Assembly (NCBI GenBank): GCA_947184155.2
Contig: CAMXCT020006224.1
Coordinates: 106,212-170,211 of the forward strand
DNA length: 64,000 nucleotides
Source of the DNA: Cladocopium goreaui
Taxonomy: Eukaryota; Sar; Dinophyceae; Suessiales; Symbiodiniaceae
Direction: 5' to 3'
The notes beneath the pieces are model-generated. The model was not told where the DNA came from and searched no databases. It was given only the letters and a program-made list of their open reading frames with translations. Made by a program: the position numbers and the translations under genes. Positions 55,592 through 63,721 of the stretch are shown in pieces (the stretch's first letter is position 1; each line of letters begins with the position of its first letter).

Positions 55592-58285
55592 TCAGGTACC
55601 ATGTCTGTACACTCGAGGTACGCTCTTCACCTTCTGCCCTCGCAGATGCGTGTTGATCCCTCGCAGATGCGTGTTGATCCCTCGGTCTTGCATGTGTTCT
55701 GGCAAGGTAGCAATAGGTGGGCGACCTGGTGTAAACTCAGCTGCATTCGCATTGAAGGCAAATGCATTGCAAGCAGAGCTCATGGTGTTCTGTTGCATGA
55801 AAGCGTTCTCATCCGTTTCTTCTCCATCTGATGTCCATGCTGGTAGTTGATGACGATAAATGTGGAGTTGCATGTTCCTTCCAGTTTCCAAATTAACTTG
55901 AGACAACAGACTCACCTCCTGTTGTTCGAGCCATAACCTGCATTGAACTCCGGGGTATGCACAGTCATCAGATTGGCCCAACATCTCAAGCACAACATCT
56001 TTTGTCACAGGGTTCGCACATGCAATTGCTGTTGAGAAGGGTGCGCCTTGACGTACAGCATTATCATACTTGGTCACAATAAGGCCAACTTGCGTCGGGT
56101 TCAGATGTTGATGCAGGAGAATATGCACTGCATTCAATGGGCTGCCTGGCGGCGTAGGGTGTACAATTGCAAAGTTGATGTCTTCGCCAGCATCTTCAAG
56201 ATCATGCCAGACTTTGCGCAAGTCTTGTTCCCATGTTGTGAAATCTCCTCCCAGTAGGACATTCCTTTGTTGGTCATTAAATGGGACATATATACCATCA
56301 ATGTACCAAGTATGAACTTCCAACATACGCTCCTGTGAAATCTCAACTCGCTGTCCCTGTTGTTGCCAGATGGGATGTAACCTCTGGATGAAGAGTGATT
56401 GATCTTCAAGGCGCATGGACAAGGTTGACATCGGCTGTACCAGTGGTCCAAGGTCAACTAACACCACAGATCCAAGTCCCCAATGCAGCTCATCGTCTGC
56501 TCGTTCTCCCGGTGATGGGATGACCATTTTGATCCCCTCTCCAGACCTGAAGGGTTCATACCACCTCTTGCCAGGGACGCCCCGATGAAGTGTGCATCTT
56601 CGACCTCTGCAGACTCTGTCAAGGTTTGCTCTACGAGTCAGATCCTCTGGTGAAATACCATGTGGAACAACGGCAACAGCATGAGCAGTGCCATCGAGGG
56701 TGAGTGCACGAAATTGGAAGTTCAGCAAGATCGGTGCTCTGATCTCATTAGGGTTCTGGTATACAATCAAATGCCCTATGGTCTGTTCAGTTGGCGCAGC
56801 AAGTGGCTTGGGAAAGACCCATGCAAAATGAACTGGCACATCACGCTGAATTTTGTCTCTCCATGCATGCTGAATGTCTTGTACCCAAAGATTGATGTGG
56901 GCATCCACCCGAACAACTCTCGAAACTTCACTGACACTTTCCGTGGAGCAATCTGCATACCAGGTAGTTAGATATGCTACTGGTCCTTCATCATCATTTT
57001 CAATCCATGCCCCATCACCAAAGAAAGTACCCATAGCACGCAACCAATGTGGCCATGGAATAACGCTTGGGTTGAAATTCAAAACGCAAGACTCATTGGT
57101 AATCTGCTGTGTGGTGTTAACAACGTCACTGCTGGATGCAGACTGGTTGGCTGCTGCGATTGGGCGTTGCATCAAATCTACCACATCAGAGTCATGATCG
57201 TCCGGCCTGCCAAATTCATTACGGATTTCATCTGAGTCAATGAGACTGGGTGAGACATCAGTCTCGGATTCAGCAGATTCCTCAGGTGCCTCCGGTGGGG
57301 TCGGAACATAATATCGGCTCCAAAAGGTTTCAACATCTAGATTGCGGCTTGCTTCAATCATGTCACGTGTGGGTATCTCGCAGTGCTGAGGCGGTGGAAC
57401 AACCACTTGTAGATAGTTGCCATGCTGCATTCTGCGTGGGAGGACTTCTTGTAAGGGCCATGTCATGCCTTCATGCTTGACCAAACATCTGTTATGTTCG
57501 AATCGGCAATATTCAAAAAGCTGAATCTGGATCAAGAGGGCTTGCCGTACCAACCATGCTGGGACAGGGATCACATGCCTACGGACTCTTGGTGCCGTTT
57601 GGAAATGTGCCTCTTGTGCCTGGCCACGTGTGACAACATCAATCATGACAAGAAAAGAGGGTTCACCGACCGGAATGTCTCTGGCAAATTGCACGATGAG
57701 AGGAACGATTCCGTCTGGTATGTCACTGGGTTGGGTTGTCATGTCATGGCAATCCAGCAACTCTACACGGTCCATCGCAAAATGGTGTGCCACCTCCCGC
57801 ATCATTACATGGAAATCAACCCAGTTCAGCATGGTGTGGATCGGAATGTCATCTAAATGATACAGCAAAACTGATTGTCTGTTGTGGTCACTTGATGGCG
57901 GTTGAGTATTTGGGTCATCTGGTGGTGTATCGCCAGAGTCCTCAGGATCTTCATCATGATCTTGGGAAGCATCTGGGTCACCTTCTGTTGTGGGTTCGTC
58001 ATCTTCATCCATTCCACCTGCAACACGTCCGAAGTCCCATGGTGGTGCTTCCATCTCATTATGATGGACAATGCGAGGTGGCTTTTGCATGCTTGCAAAA
58101 TGATCGGCTTCCTGTTCGTCTTCCTTGGAGCTCAACACGGCCAGCGGGACTGACAGCGGAGCACACTCAAGGTTGACACTGCGGCGGAGTTGGTCTATGG
58201 TGCATTGGACTTGTCCATGAAAGCAATGTGCAAGGGCGATCAAGGGCGCATGTTTGTTTGGCTGCATTTGTGCATAGAACATCAA
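55592..58285 (-). CDS. Retroelement ORF2 N-terminal part: acidic region and modules 0-2
   Basis: 897 codons; the first ATG is at 58,282. Residues 90-135 are acidic and low-complexity (DEDDEPTTEGDPDASQDHDE). A roughly 150-residue module then recurs: weakly at 141-297, then at 441-590 (TTWYADCSTES ... FAWVFPKPLA) and at 659-815 (TWYIDGIYVPF ... FAIVHPTPPG). A third full copy lies in the next ORF. Each begins with T-W-Y, has a W-x3-I/L-x2-(A/V)-W-x-D helix, an F-x-x-V-x-P-x-P strand and a G-x-x-(I/M)-x-(M/L) end. I do not recognise the family. A 21-base duplication near 55,650 doubles GINTHLR. The end is a frameshift near 55,620. This ORF shares its frame with ORF1, 220 bases upstream. Confidence 0.75.
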   Translation of the reverse strand: MMFYAQMQPNKHAPLIALAHCFHGQVQCTIDQLRRSVNLECAPLSVPLAVLSSKEDEQEADHFASMQKPPRIVHHNEMEAPPWDFGRVAGGMDEDDEPTTEGDPDASQDHDEDPEDSGDTPPDDPNTQPPSSDHNRQSVLLYHLDDIPIHTMLNWVDFHVMMREVAHHFAMDRVELLDCHDMTTQPSDIPDGIVPLIVQFARDIPVGEPSFLVMIDVVTRGQAQEAHFQTAPRVRRHVIPVPAWLVRQALLIQIQLFEYCRFEHNRCLVKHEGMTWPLQEVLPRRMQHGNYLQVVVPPPQHCEIPTRDMIEASRNLDVETFWSRYYVPTPPEAPEESAESETDVSPSLIDSDEIRNEFGRPDDHDSDVVDLMQRPIAAANQSASSSDVVNTTQQITNESCVLNFNPSVIPWPHWLRAMGTFFGDGAWIENDDEGPVAYLTTWYADCSTESVSEVSRVVRVDAHINLWVQDIQHAWRDKIQRDVPVHFAWVFPKPLAAPTEQTIGHLIVYQNPNEIRAPILLNFQFRALTLDGTAHAVAVVPHGISPEDLTRRANLDRVCRGRRCTLHRGVPGKRWYEPFRSGEGIKMVIPSPGERADDELHWGLGSVVLVDLGPLVQPMSTLSMRLEDQSLFIQRLHPIWQQQGQRVEISQERMLEVHTWYIDGIYVPFNDQQRNVLLGGDFTTWEQDLRKVWHDLEDAGEDINFAIVHPTPPGSPLNAVHILLHQHLNPTQVGLIVTKYDNAVRQGAPFSTAIACANPVTKDVVLEMLGQSDDCAYPGVQCRLWLEQQEVSLLSQVNLETGRNMQLHIYRHQLPAWTSDGEETDENAFMQQNTMSSACNAFAFNANAAEFTPGRPPIATLPEHMQDRGINTHLRGINTHLRGQKVKSVPRVYRHGT

Positions 58286-58504
58286 CTACATCCAAAAAAC
58301 GTGGCTTCTGAGAAGACTTTTGTGGCCGCCTGTGCTCACGGGAACTGGCCTGAGTCGCATTTTCCCCCATTGTCCCACACTCCAAAGAAAGGCTCAGCGC
58401 TCTTGTCTGGGCTTCCCATTCGCTACAAAATGTTGGTTCTTGTAGGATGGAGTGGGTCCATTTCAATACGATCAGGTGAGCATCTCCAGCCAAAGGCTCA
58501 CGCC

Positions 58505-59779
58505 CTAGGCACCAGCACTCTGAGGTCGCTTGATGCCGGGCTGGGCAAAAGGCTCCAATTGCCCAGAGCCAGGTAAGCCCGCAACGTCGGCTTGGCCATC
58601 TAGACGCGCCTTTTTGGATGCCTGTTCGCTGGCATGGATTGCCTCTGCCGCTTGGTGCAACTGCTCCAAGGTGGTCGTGAGGTTCTTCATCCCATCTTGC
58701 ATCTTCTGAGCGCTGTCCATTGCCTTTGATGTGTCGTCTTCTGAGACCAGATCCACTTCTGCTGTCCCACTTTCCCCATGTGATGTCGCAGCAAGGTCTG
58801 CAATCTCCTTGGAGGAGGCCAACTGTGCCTTTGCCTCTTGCAAAAGTTGTTGCGCCTCTGTAATCCTCGTCATTGCAGCATGTTCCTGGGCTTGGAATTG
58901 GCTCGTAAAGCCTTGCCATTGTGTCACGCTCAATGAAAGGAAGCTGCGCCATTGTAAATGCAATTGCGATCTGGCTTCGAAAGAGTCTTGCAATTCCTTT
59001 CGGGCCTTTATCAAATCTTTTAATGCAAGGTTCAATTCTTTGTTCTGCTCTTTCTCTTCCTTCACCTGAATGTTTTTCATTTCTTGCTGGACGTCTTCCG
59101 GTAGTGTGCCCTTGGATTGGTTCTTCCGCAGAGTGTCGATCAATGCCTTGTACTCCATCGGAATGGGTGCAGCCGGATTGTCCACTGGAACATTTGGGGC
59201 AGGCGTTTGGATGGTCTGTGCTGCCTGCATCCACGAAAGTCCCGATGCAATGGTTGGAACTGTGACCGCCGCCTCCGGTGGCGGGGGTGGCTGTGCAAAT
59301 TCCCCCCTTGGTGTCTGCGGCTTCTTGGGTCGTGGGCTTTTCCCTTTCCCCTTCTTCTTCCCCTTGCCTCCTGTCCTCGGCGAGGGGTGACGTGGCGATT
59401 TGGGCCACTGCTGATACTGCGCATTGTCTTGTCCTTGTTCTTGGTGCCATGACCTGTAAGAGACATTGTATCCATCTCCTACTTCCTGCCAATGTCCTCC
59501 ACAACTGTGACAGTGGTTGGCATGTTTTCCGTTCATGACCCTGCACCATGCGCATCTCCATCCTGCATTGTGTTTTCCACTTTCCGCCATTGCTAATTGT
59601 AGCCGGCGATTGATCACTTGACCAAAATTGGGGTCGCGTGAATGGTGTGTTTGCAATGTTTTCTTCACCCAACGAAGAGTTGCAATACCTCCTGTTCTCT
59701 GACCCCCTTTGATCTGCCACCACAGGAATCGCGCAAGAGCACGAGCCCTTCTCTGTCTTCTCCTCCACGTGGAAACCAA
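58505..59779 (-). CDS. Retroelement ORF1: Gag-like protein with RanBP2-type zinc finger and coiled coil
   Basis: An open frame of 424 codons. The first ATG in frame is at 59,590 (MAESGKHN), so the protein may be 361 residues. The finger W74-x-C76-x2-C79-x3-N83-x6-C90-x2-C93 fits the RanBP2 consensus exactly; such fingers bind RNA or protein, consistent with a nucleocapsid role. A basic KGKKKGKGK stretch follows, then a P/A-rich linker and a long E/K/Q/A-rich predicted coiled coil (about residues 225-400). Upstream sequence in this frame is open for another nine codons to a stop. A different frame there begins MRILVFLVALFSL, signal-peptide-like, probably by chance. Confidence 0.78.
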   Translation of the reverse strand: MVSTWRRRQRRARALARFLWWQIKGGQRTGGIATLRWVKKTLQTHHSRDPNFGQVINRRLQLAMAESGKHNAGWRCAWCRVMNGKHANHCHSCGGHWQEVGDGYNVSYRSWHQEQGQDNAQYQQWPKSPRHPSPRTGGKGKKKGKGKSPRPKKPQTPRGEFAQPPPPPEAAVTVPTIASGLSWMQAAQTIQTPAPNVPVDNPAAPIPMEYKALIDTLRKNQSKGTLPEDVQQEMKNIQVKEEKEQNKELNLALKDLIKARKELQDSFEARSQLHLQWRSFLSLSVTQWQGFTSQFQAQEHAAMTRITEAQQLLQEAKAQLASSKEIADLAATSHGESGTAEVDLVSEDDTSKAMDSAQKMQDGMKNLTTTLEQLHQAAEAIHASEQASKKARLDGQADVAGLPGSGQLEPFAQPGIKRPQSAGA

Positions 59780-60190
59780 TGCCGTCTTGACAAATCAATG
59801 AAAATAAAGCCACAAGGAAAACCAAAATACGCATCAAAATTGTGGGAACTGTCAATCGGTGTATGGCCACCGCAGAACCGTAAAAGTGAGGGTTGCAGGG
59901 CAAATCCAGTTCACAACCACCCACTAATTAGATCGTGAAATCCAAATAAATGTTCAAATTGCAAATGAGGTAGCGATTGCAGGGCGCACCAGTTAACAAC
60001 CGAACCTAAGCCCAACCGGTATGTAGTGGAGAGTTACAGGATGAAATCAACTGCAGTGCTCAAGCAATACAACACCGATGTGCAGCAATGAGAAACCAGG
60101 CTCCCACAAAGCGCTAGTCAGCGCAGATGAGGGGTAAAAAAAACAAATTGTAGGCATCAGGTACGACTTTGTAGTAGCTTCCCCGTGTCT
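59780..60190 (-). promoter_or_regulatory. Retroelement 5' region with direct repeats
   Basis: Upstream of ORF1 are two imperfect copies of a ~26-base sequence, TTGCAGGGCAAATCCAGTTC plus ACAACC on plus (59,893-59,918), and TTGCAGGGCGCACCAGTTAA plus CAACC (59,978-60,002), spaced 85 bases. Repeated 5' regions often carry the internal promoter in LINEs; that role here is inferred. The exact 5' end is not defined. Confidence 0.4.
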
Positions 60191-61377
60191 TGTTGATGTT
60201 TATTTCCCTTGATTTCCCTTCAATTCAATTCTACTATTGAAAACCCAGCATGGTGTAACCCCCGATGGGGTATGTACCATGAAGAGGGTAGGTAAGTGAG
60301 CGATCCATCGTCCAAACAATTTTAGGGGAATAGAATGGAATAATTCACCCATTTACGAAGCCGCAACTGGAGTGATAATCAGAATCATCCACTATGGCCG
60401 CAACTGGGGAGATCAGCACTCTTGAAGGCGGGCCAACAGTTATAGATCCACAGAACAGTTGGCTTATCCCATCTCCCCCTCGGATTTCCATGCAAGGAGC
60501 CAGTTTTACGCCTGAAAAAACATGTTTTTTGATGGTCTAATCACTATAATTACATTGGTTGGTGAAACGAGGAAAAAAACACCATGTCCCAGAGAGTTCA
60601 CCCATAGCTGGTTAAATCACCATGTTGTTCCATGTTTCATTGGTGAAATTCTTATTTTGTACACGTAATGTTTCTCTACAAGTACCGTTTTGTTATCCTA
60701 ATGTTCATCACGCATTCCATATTTTCATAATTACCCTATGGTAAACTAACGTAGCTATGGAAATAACAATTTTTAATCGGTAAATCATCAAACTATTCAT
60801 TGGCCATGGCTTCCATTTTGCACACTGTTGGTTTGCTCTCATTGTTTATGACCTTTGAGAGCCTATTCACGGTGGTGCCCCCCAGTGATAAGTTGGTTTA
60901 TAATCCCCTCATAGTCCTGTCTCCCTAATCAACCCTAGTTATTGGAGCTGTTTCAACCAACTTCGCTAACGAATTGGGCCCCCTGCCTGTGAAACAGGGG
61001 TTGGTAAATGTTCTAATAGAACATCACCCAACTATTGGAGATGCAATCTCCAACCAATACTTCAACTTGTGATGTTCAAAATCCCCTAAGCAGGAGATTT
61101 ACCAACTTCAATGCTATTTTGAGCCCCTCCAAAATCCCAGCTTGGGAGTGCATAACACTTATAGAAATGGGTCAAAAAAACAAAAAGATTATATAATGGA
61201 ATTTCCCCACTGAATTGAAAACCACAAATCCTAAGTAGAACACACACACACACATTTATACATATATACAGTACACATATATATATATGTAAAATCATGA
61301 ATATGGGTGATAATCCATGTGTTAATGTATCAGCCATATCCAGGATATATACTCCATAATCTCCATATATAATCCAC

Positions 61378-61458
61378 CAGGGCGCCAAAGGAGACGTCGA
61401 ACCAGAAAGCCACGCCCGCAGCATGGCCCCGACGCCAGGCACGAAAGCAAAGCTGCGC
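61378..61458 (-). CDS. PRMT-like exon: beta-barrel G-V-A-F-W-F-D-V-x-F
   Basis: Twenty-seven codons read AQLCFRAWRRGHAAGVAF, then WFDVSFGAL. The (H)-G-x-A-x-W-F-D-(V)-x-F motif is characteristic of the C-terminal barrel of protein arginine methyltransferases. The acceptor is TTTTTCAG/GCGCAG and the donor CTG/GTGGAT, both in phase 0. Removing the downstream 15.1-kb intron joins this directly to the last exon at 46.1 kb. Enzymes of this family transfer methyl groups from S-adenosylmethionine to arginine in histones and RNA-binding proteins. Confidence 0.72.
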
Positions 61459-62569
61459 CTGAAAAAATCGGCCCTGGCCTTTTGGGAGGACCATTTTTTG
61501 GCCCAAAAAAACGTGGGTTTTGACGGATAGATCATAGGTTTGACCGGGGTTGAATGGATTGGATTTCATGGAACTTTGAATGGACTTTTGATGGGTATAA
61601 AACATGGTTGAATGTGTATTTTTCTTGAAAAAAGTTGCACTCTTAATTAAAGTATACATTGATTTTTGTCGAATCCCATCCCTCAACATTAAACAGACAC
61701 CCATTGTATGGCCTCAAATATCTGTAAATCATGATGTAAATCAACTACTACATGATTTCTGCGGGGAGATGTCTAACAAAAGGATTATGCAACCTTCTAT
61801 TTTATCCTTTTTCCCCTTGGGTAAACTGACATAGTCAAAGGGTCCATGGCTTGGCCATATTCAATCCATATTGCGACTAAAACAAAAAACGGTGGACTAA
61901 AAAAAACACCACGATGCACATTGAACAAGCAAGGATCAGTTCCAACCAACTGAAAATGTGTGTGACCAGTCAAAGTGCTACTTGTTTTTTGCCAGAAACA
62001 TGACCAAACTTTGGTCTGGAATCAAGAAAATTCAAGAAACAACATATAAAAATCGCCGCATTTTTGCCCTCCTTCCTGCGATGCTCATCCGGAAAATACC
62101 TACAACCTCATCATATTACCATCAACGTTGTTAAATGTTGCAGTAACAAAAACTAATCAATAAATGAAACCATATCAATCTATATATATATATGATATAT
62201 ATGTATATGATATATATGATATATATGTATATGATATATATATATATATATGAGATTTTACCCAACAGCTCCACGCAAAGCTCAAAGAAGTCAGGGTGAG
62301 AGGCCCCTTGTGCGAGTCAACCCATCTAGTCTGAATGGTCCTACTGGGTCAGAGCATGGCACCCCATGCTGTAGAAAGTGTGTCCCCACATCCAAGTTCG
62401 TGTCAAAGTTTCGTCAAACCCACAGCTGTGAAACATCATGTGGTAGCAACACTGCAGCTTTCCACCTCAGAACGCTGGAATTAGCTCTGTTCTTTGTCGT
62501 TCTCTCACGGAAAAATCGGTCGCACCGCCGTGTGTTCTCTGAGGCCTGCAGTTCACGTGTTCCTTCCAC

Positions 62570-62627
62570 AGGCAACTGGAGCAAATCACCCAGATCCATG
62601 GCCAGAATGGGCTCAGCCAATAACCTC
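62570..62627 (-). CDS. PRMT-like exon: A-E-P-x-x-x-x-x-D-L
   Basis: The exon reads RLLAEPILAMDLGDLLQLP. In protein arginine methyltransferases a (A/S)-E-P-x-x-(L/I)-x-x-(I/M)-D-L strand and helix stands just before the W-F-D-V strand, where the next exon on this strand carries it. The GT donor (CCT/GTGGAA) is in phase 0 and fits the exon at 61.4 kb. The SAM-binding half of the enzyme should lie to the right of this exon, mostly beyond the window. Confidence 0.6.
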
Positions 62628-62958
62628 CTGCGACGCCACGGTCATGTCACGTGACAGGTGGACAGGTCAACTGGGACAATAAAATAATGAACTCAAAAAG
62701 GGGCCACCAGTTGTTTCCAAAAATCTATGGTGAAGCTATCTTCACTAAAGTCTGGGTATGGATCAAACTTGAGTACACCAATCATTAGATGGGTAATACT
62801 ACAAATGGACTAAAACCTGTGCTCCCCTGTTACCGTCTTAAATTTTCACCCCCATTTCAAGATGCCCGAAGCAAACAGCCAGAGGCCAGGCTGCAAACCG
62901 GAACATGTCCAGCAGCTAAGTCATGGCTGACTAATAGATGAGAAATCAAACTAGGATA

Positions 62959-63067
62959 TACCCTTTGGTAATTTAACATAGCTATGCAGCTATGGAAAAT
63001 CACAAGTTTTAATGCGTACATCAACCATAAATTGCCATTTCAATAGCTATGTTAGTTTACCAGAGGG
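62959..63067. mobile_element. MITE-like element, family B
   Basis: The copy starts TACCCTTTGGTAATTTAACA and ends GTTAGTTTACCAGAGGG. CATAGCTATG is duplicated near the left end. Half-copies of the family also occur near 5,716, 32,624, 34,578, 36,507 and 60,733. Confidence 0.78.
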
Positions 63068-63611
63068 AGTATATGAATATATATATATATATATAACCCG
63101 TATCATATTTGGCTGGAATGGTAGAACAAAGTAATCTTGGCTACCTGGAAGTTGTCGTAGATATGCATGTTTTAATTTTACACATAATCATATATGTGTC
63201 ATATATATGTAATATGATATAATACCCAATATATAACACATATATATGTATAAATAATGTATAAAACATGTATAATATATAATAATAAATGTGTATATAT
63301 ATATATGCGTGAGCTTGGGCAATGTATGCATTATATATCCCCAGTTTGAAGGACAAAAGTCATGCGCTGGAGAAGCAATCAAGAGTATCTGCAGTTTTCA
63401 AAGATAGATCCAACCCAGCAGCTGCTCGCAGAAGCCCCAAGCAAATGATTGTCCAGCTGAACGCCTGGGTTCTGAAGAAATTTCAAGTGGCCTCTAATTT
63501 TACCATATTCTCTTGTTTCAAACAAAGCTTTCAAACTAGGGGATTTATATGGATTTACCGGATCCATCATACATCTCATGTTTCAAAGAGAGTCACGCGC
63601 CACGTTCACAA

Positions 63612-63721
63612 CTGGTTGGTTGTTTCAACCCCTCTGAAGAATCATGGAGTTCGTCAGTTGGGATGATGACATTCCCCATATTATGGGAAAAATAAATTTC
63701 ATGTTGCAAACCACCAACCAG
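63612..63721 (+). mobile_element. MITE-like element, family A copy 8
   Basis: The copy begins CTGGTTGGTTGTTTCAACC and ends GCAAACCACCAACCAG. The bases ACAA flank both ends, which could be a 4-base target duplication, but other copies do not clearly show one. Confidence 0.82.

Larger units (their letters stand above)
48807..60010 (-). mobile_element. Large LINE-like non-LTR retroelement, degenerate copy
   Basis: The element runs on minus from near 60.0 kb to an A-tract at 48,807-48,815. The 5' end is uncertain. ORF1 is Gag-like. ORF2, in five frame-shifted pieces, carries repeated modules, RNase H, EEP endonuclease, reverse transcriptase, zinc-finger motifs and a methyltransferase-like tail. 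The RT and endonuclease place it among LINE-type elements that integrate by target-primed reverse transcription. No LTR or integrase is present. Its composition is more GC-balanced and far less repetitive than the flanks. It lies in sense orientation inside the PRMT-like gene's intron. Confidence 0.85.
46250..61377. other. 15.1-kb intron of the PRMT-like gene hosting a retroelement
   Basis: The flanking exons are both phase 0 and read through as one protein if this stretch is removed. It holds the foldback cluster (46.85-47.72 kb), the retroelement (about 48.8-60.0 kb) and AT-rich intron sequence on either side (47.72-48.80 and 60.0-61.38 kb). Those flanks contain half-copies of MITE families and no other exon that I can support. 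Confidence 0.65.

Noticed and set aside
54693-55850. 385-codon plus-strand ORF
   Set aside because: It lies exactly antisense to the retroelement ORF2 modules and RNase H, has no recognisable domain, and is explained as the antisense of a real coding frame.
58167-59924. 585-codon minus-strand ORF
   Set aside because: It overlaps ORF1 in another frame. ORF1 has the zinc finger and coiled coil; this frame has no motif and an irregular composition. The signal-peptide-like start MRILVFLVALFSL is probably chance.
48937-60010. LTR retrotransposon or virus-derived element
   Set aside because: No long terminal repeats, protease or integrase were seen. EEP endonuclease plus RT and a 3' A-tract fit a non-LTR element.
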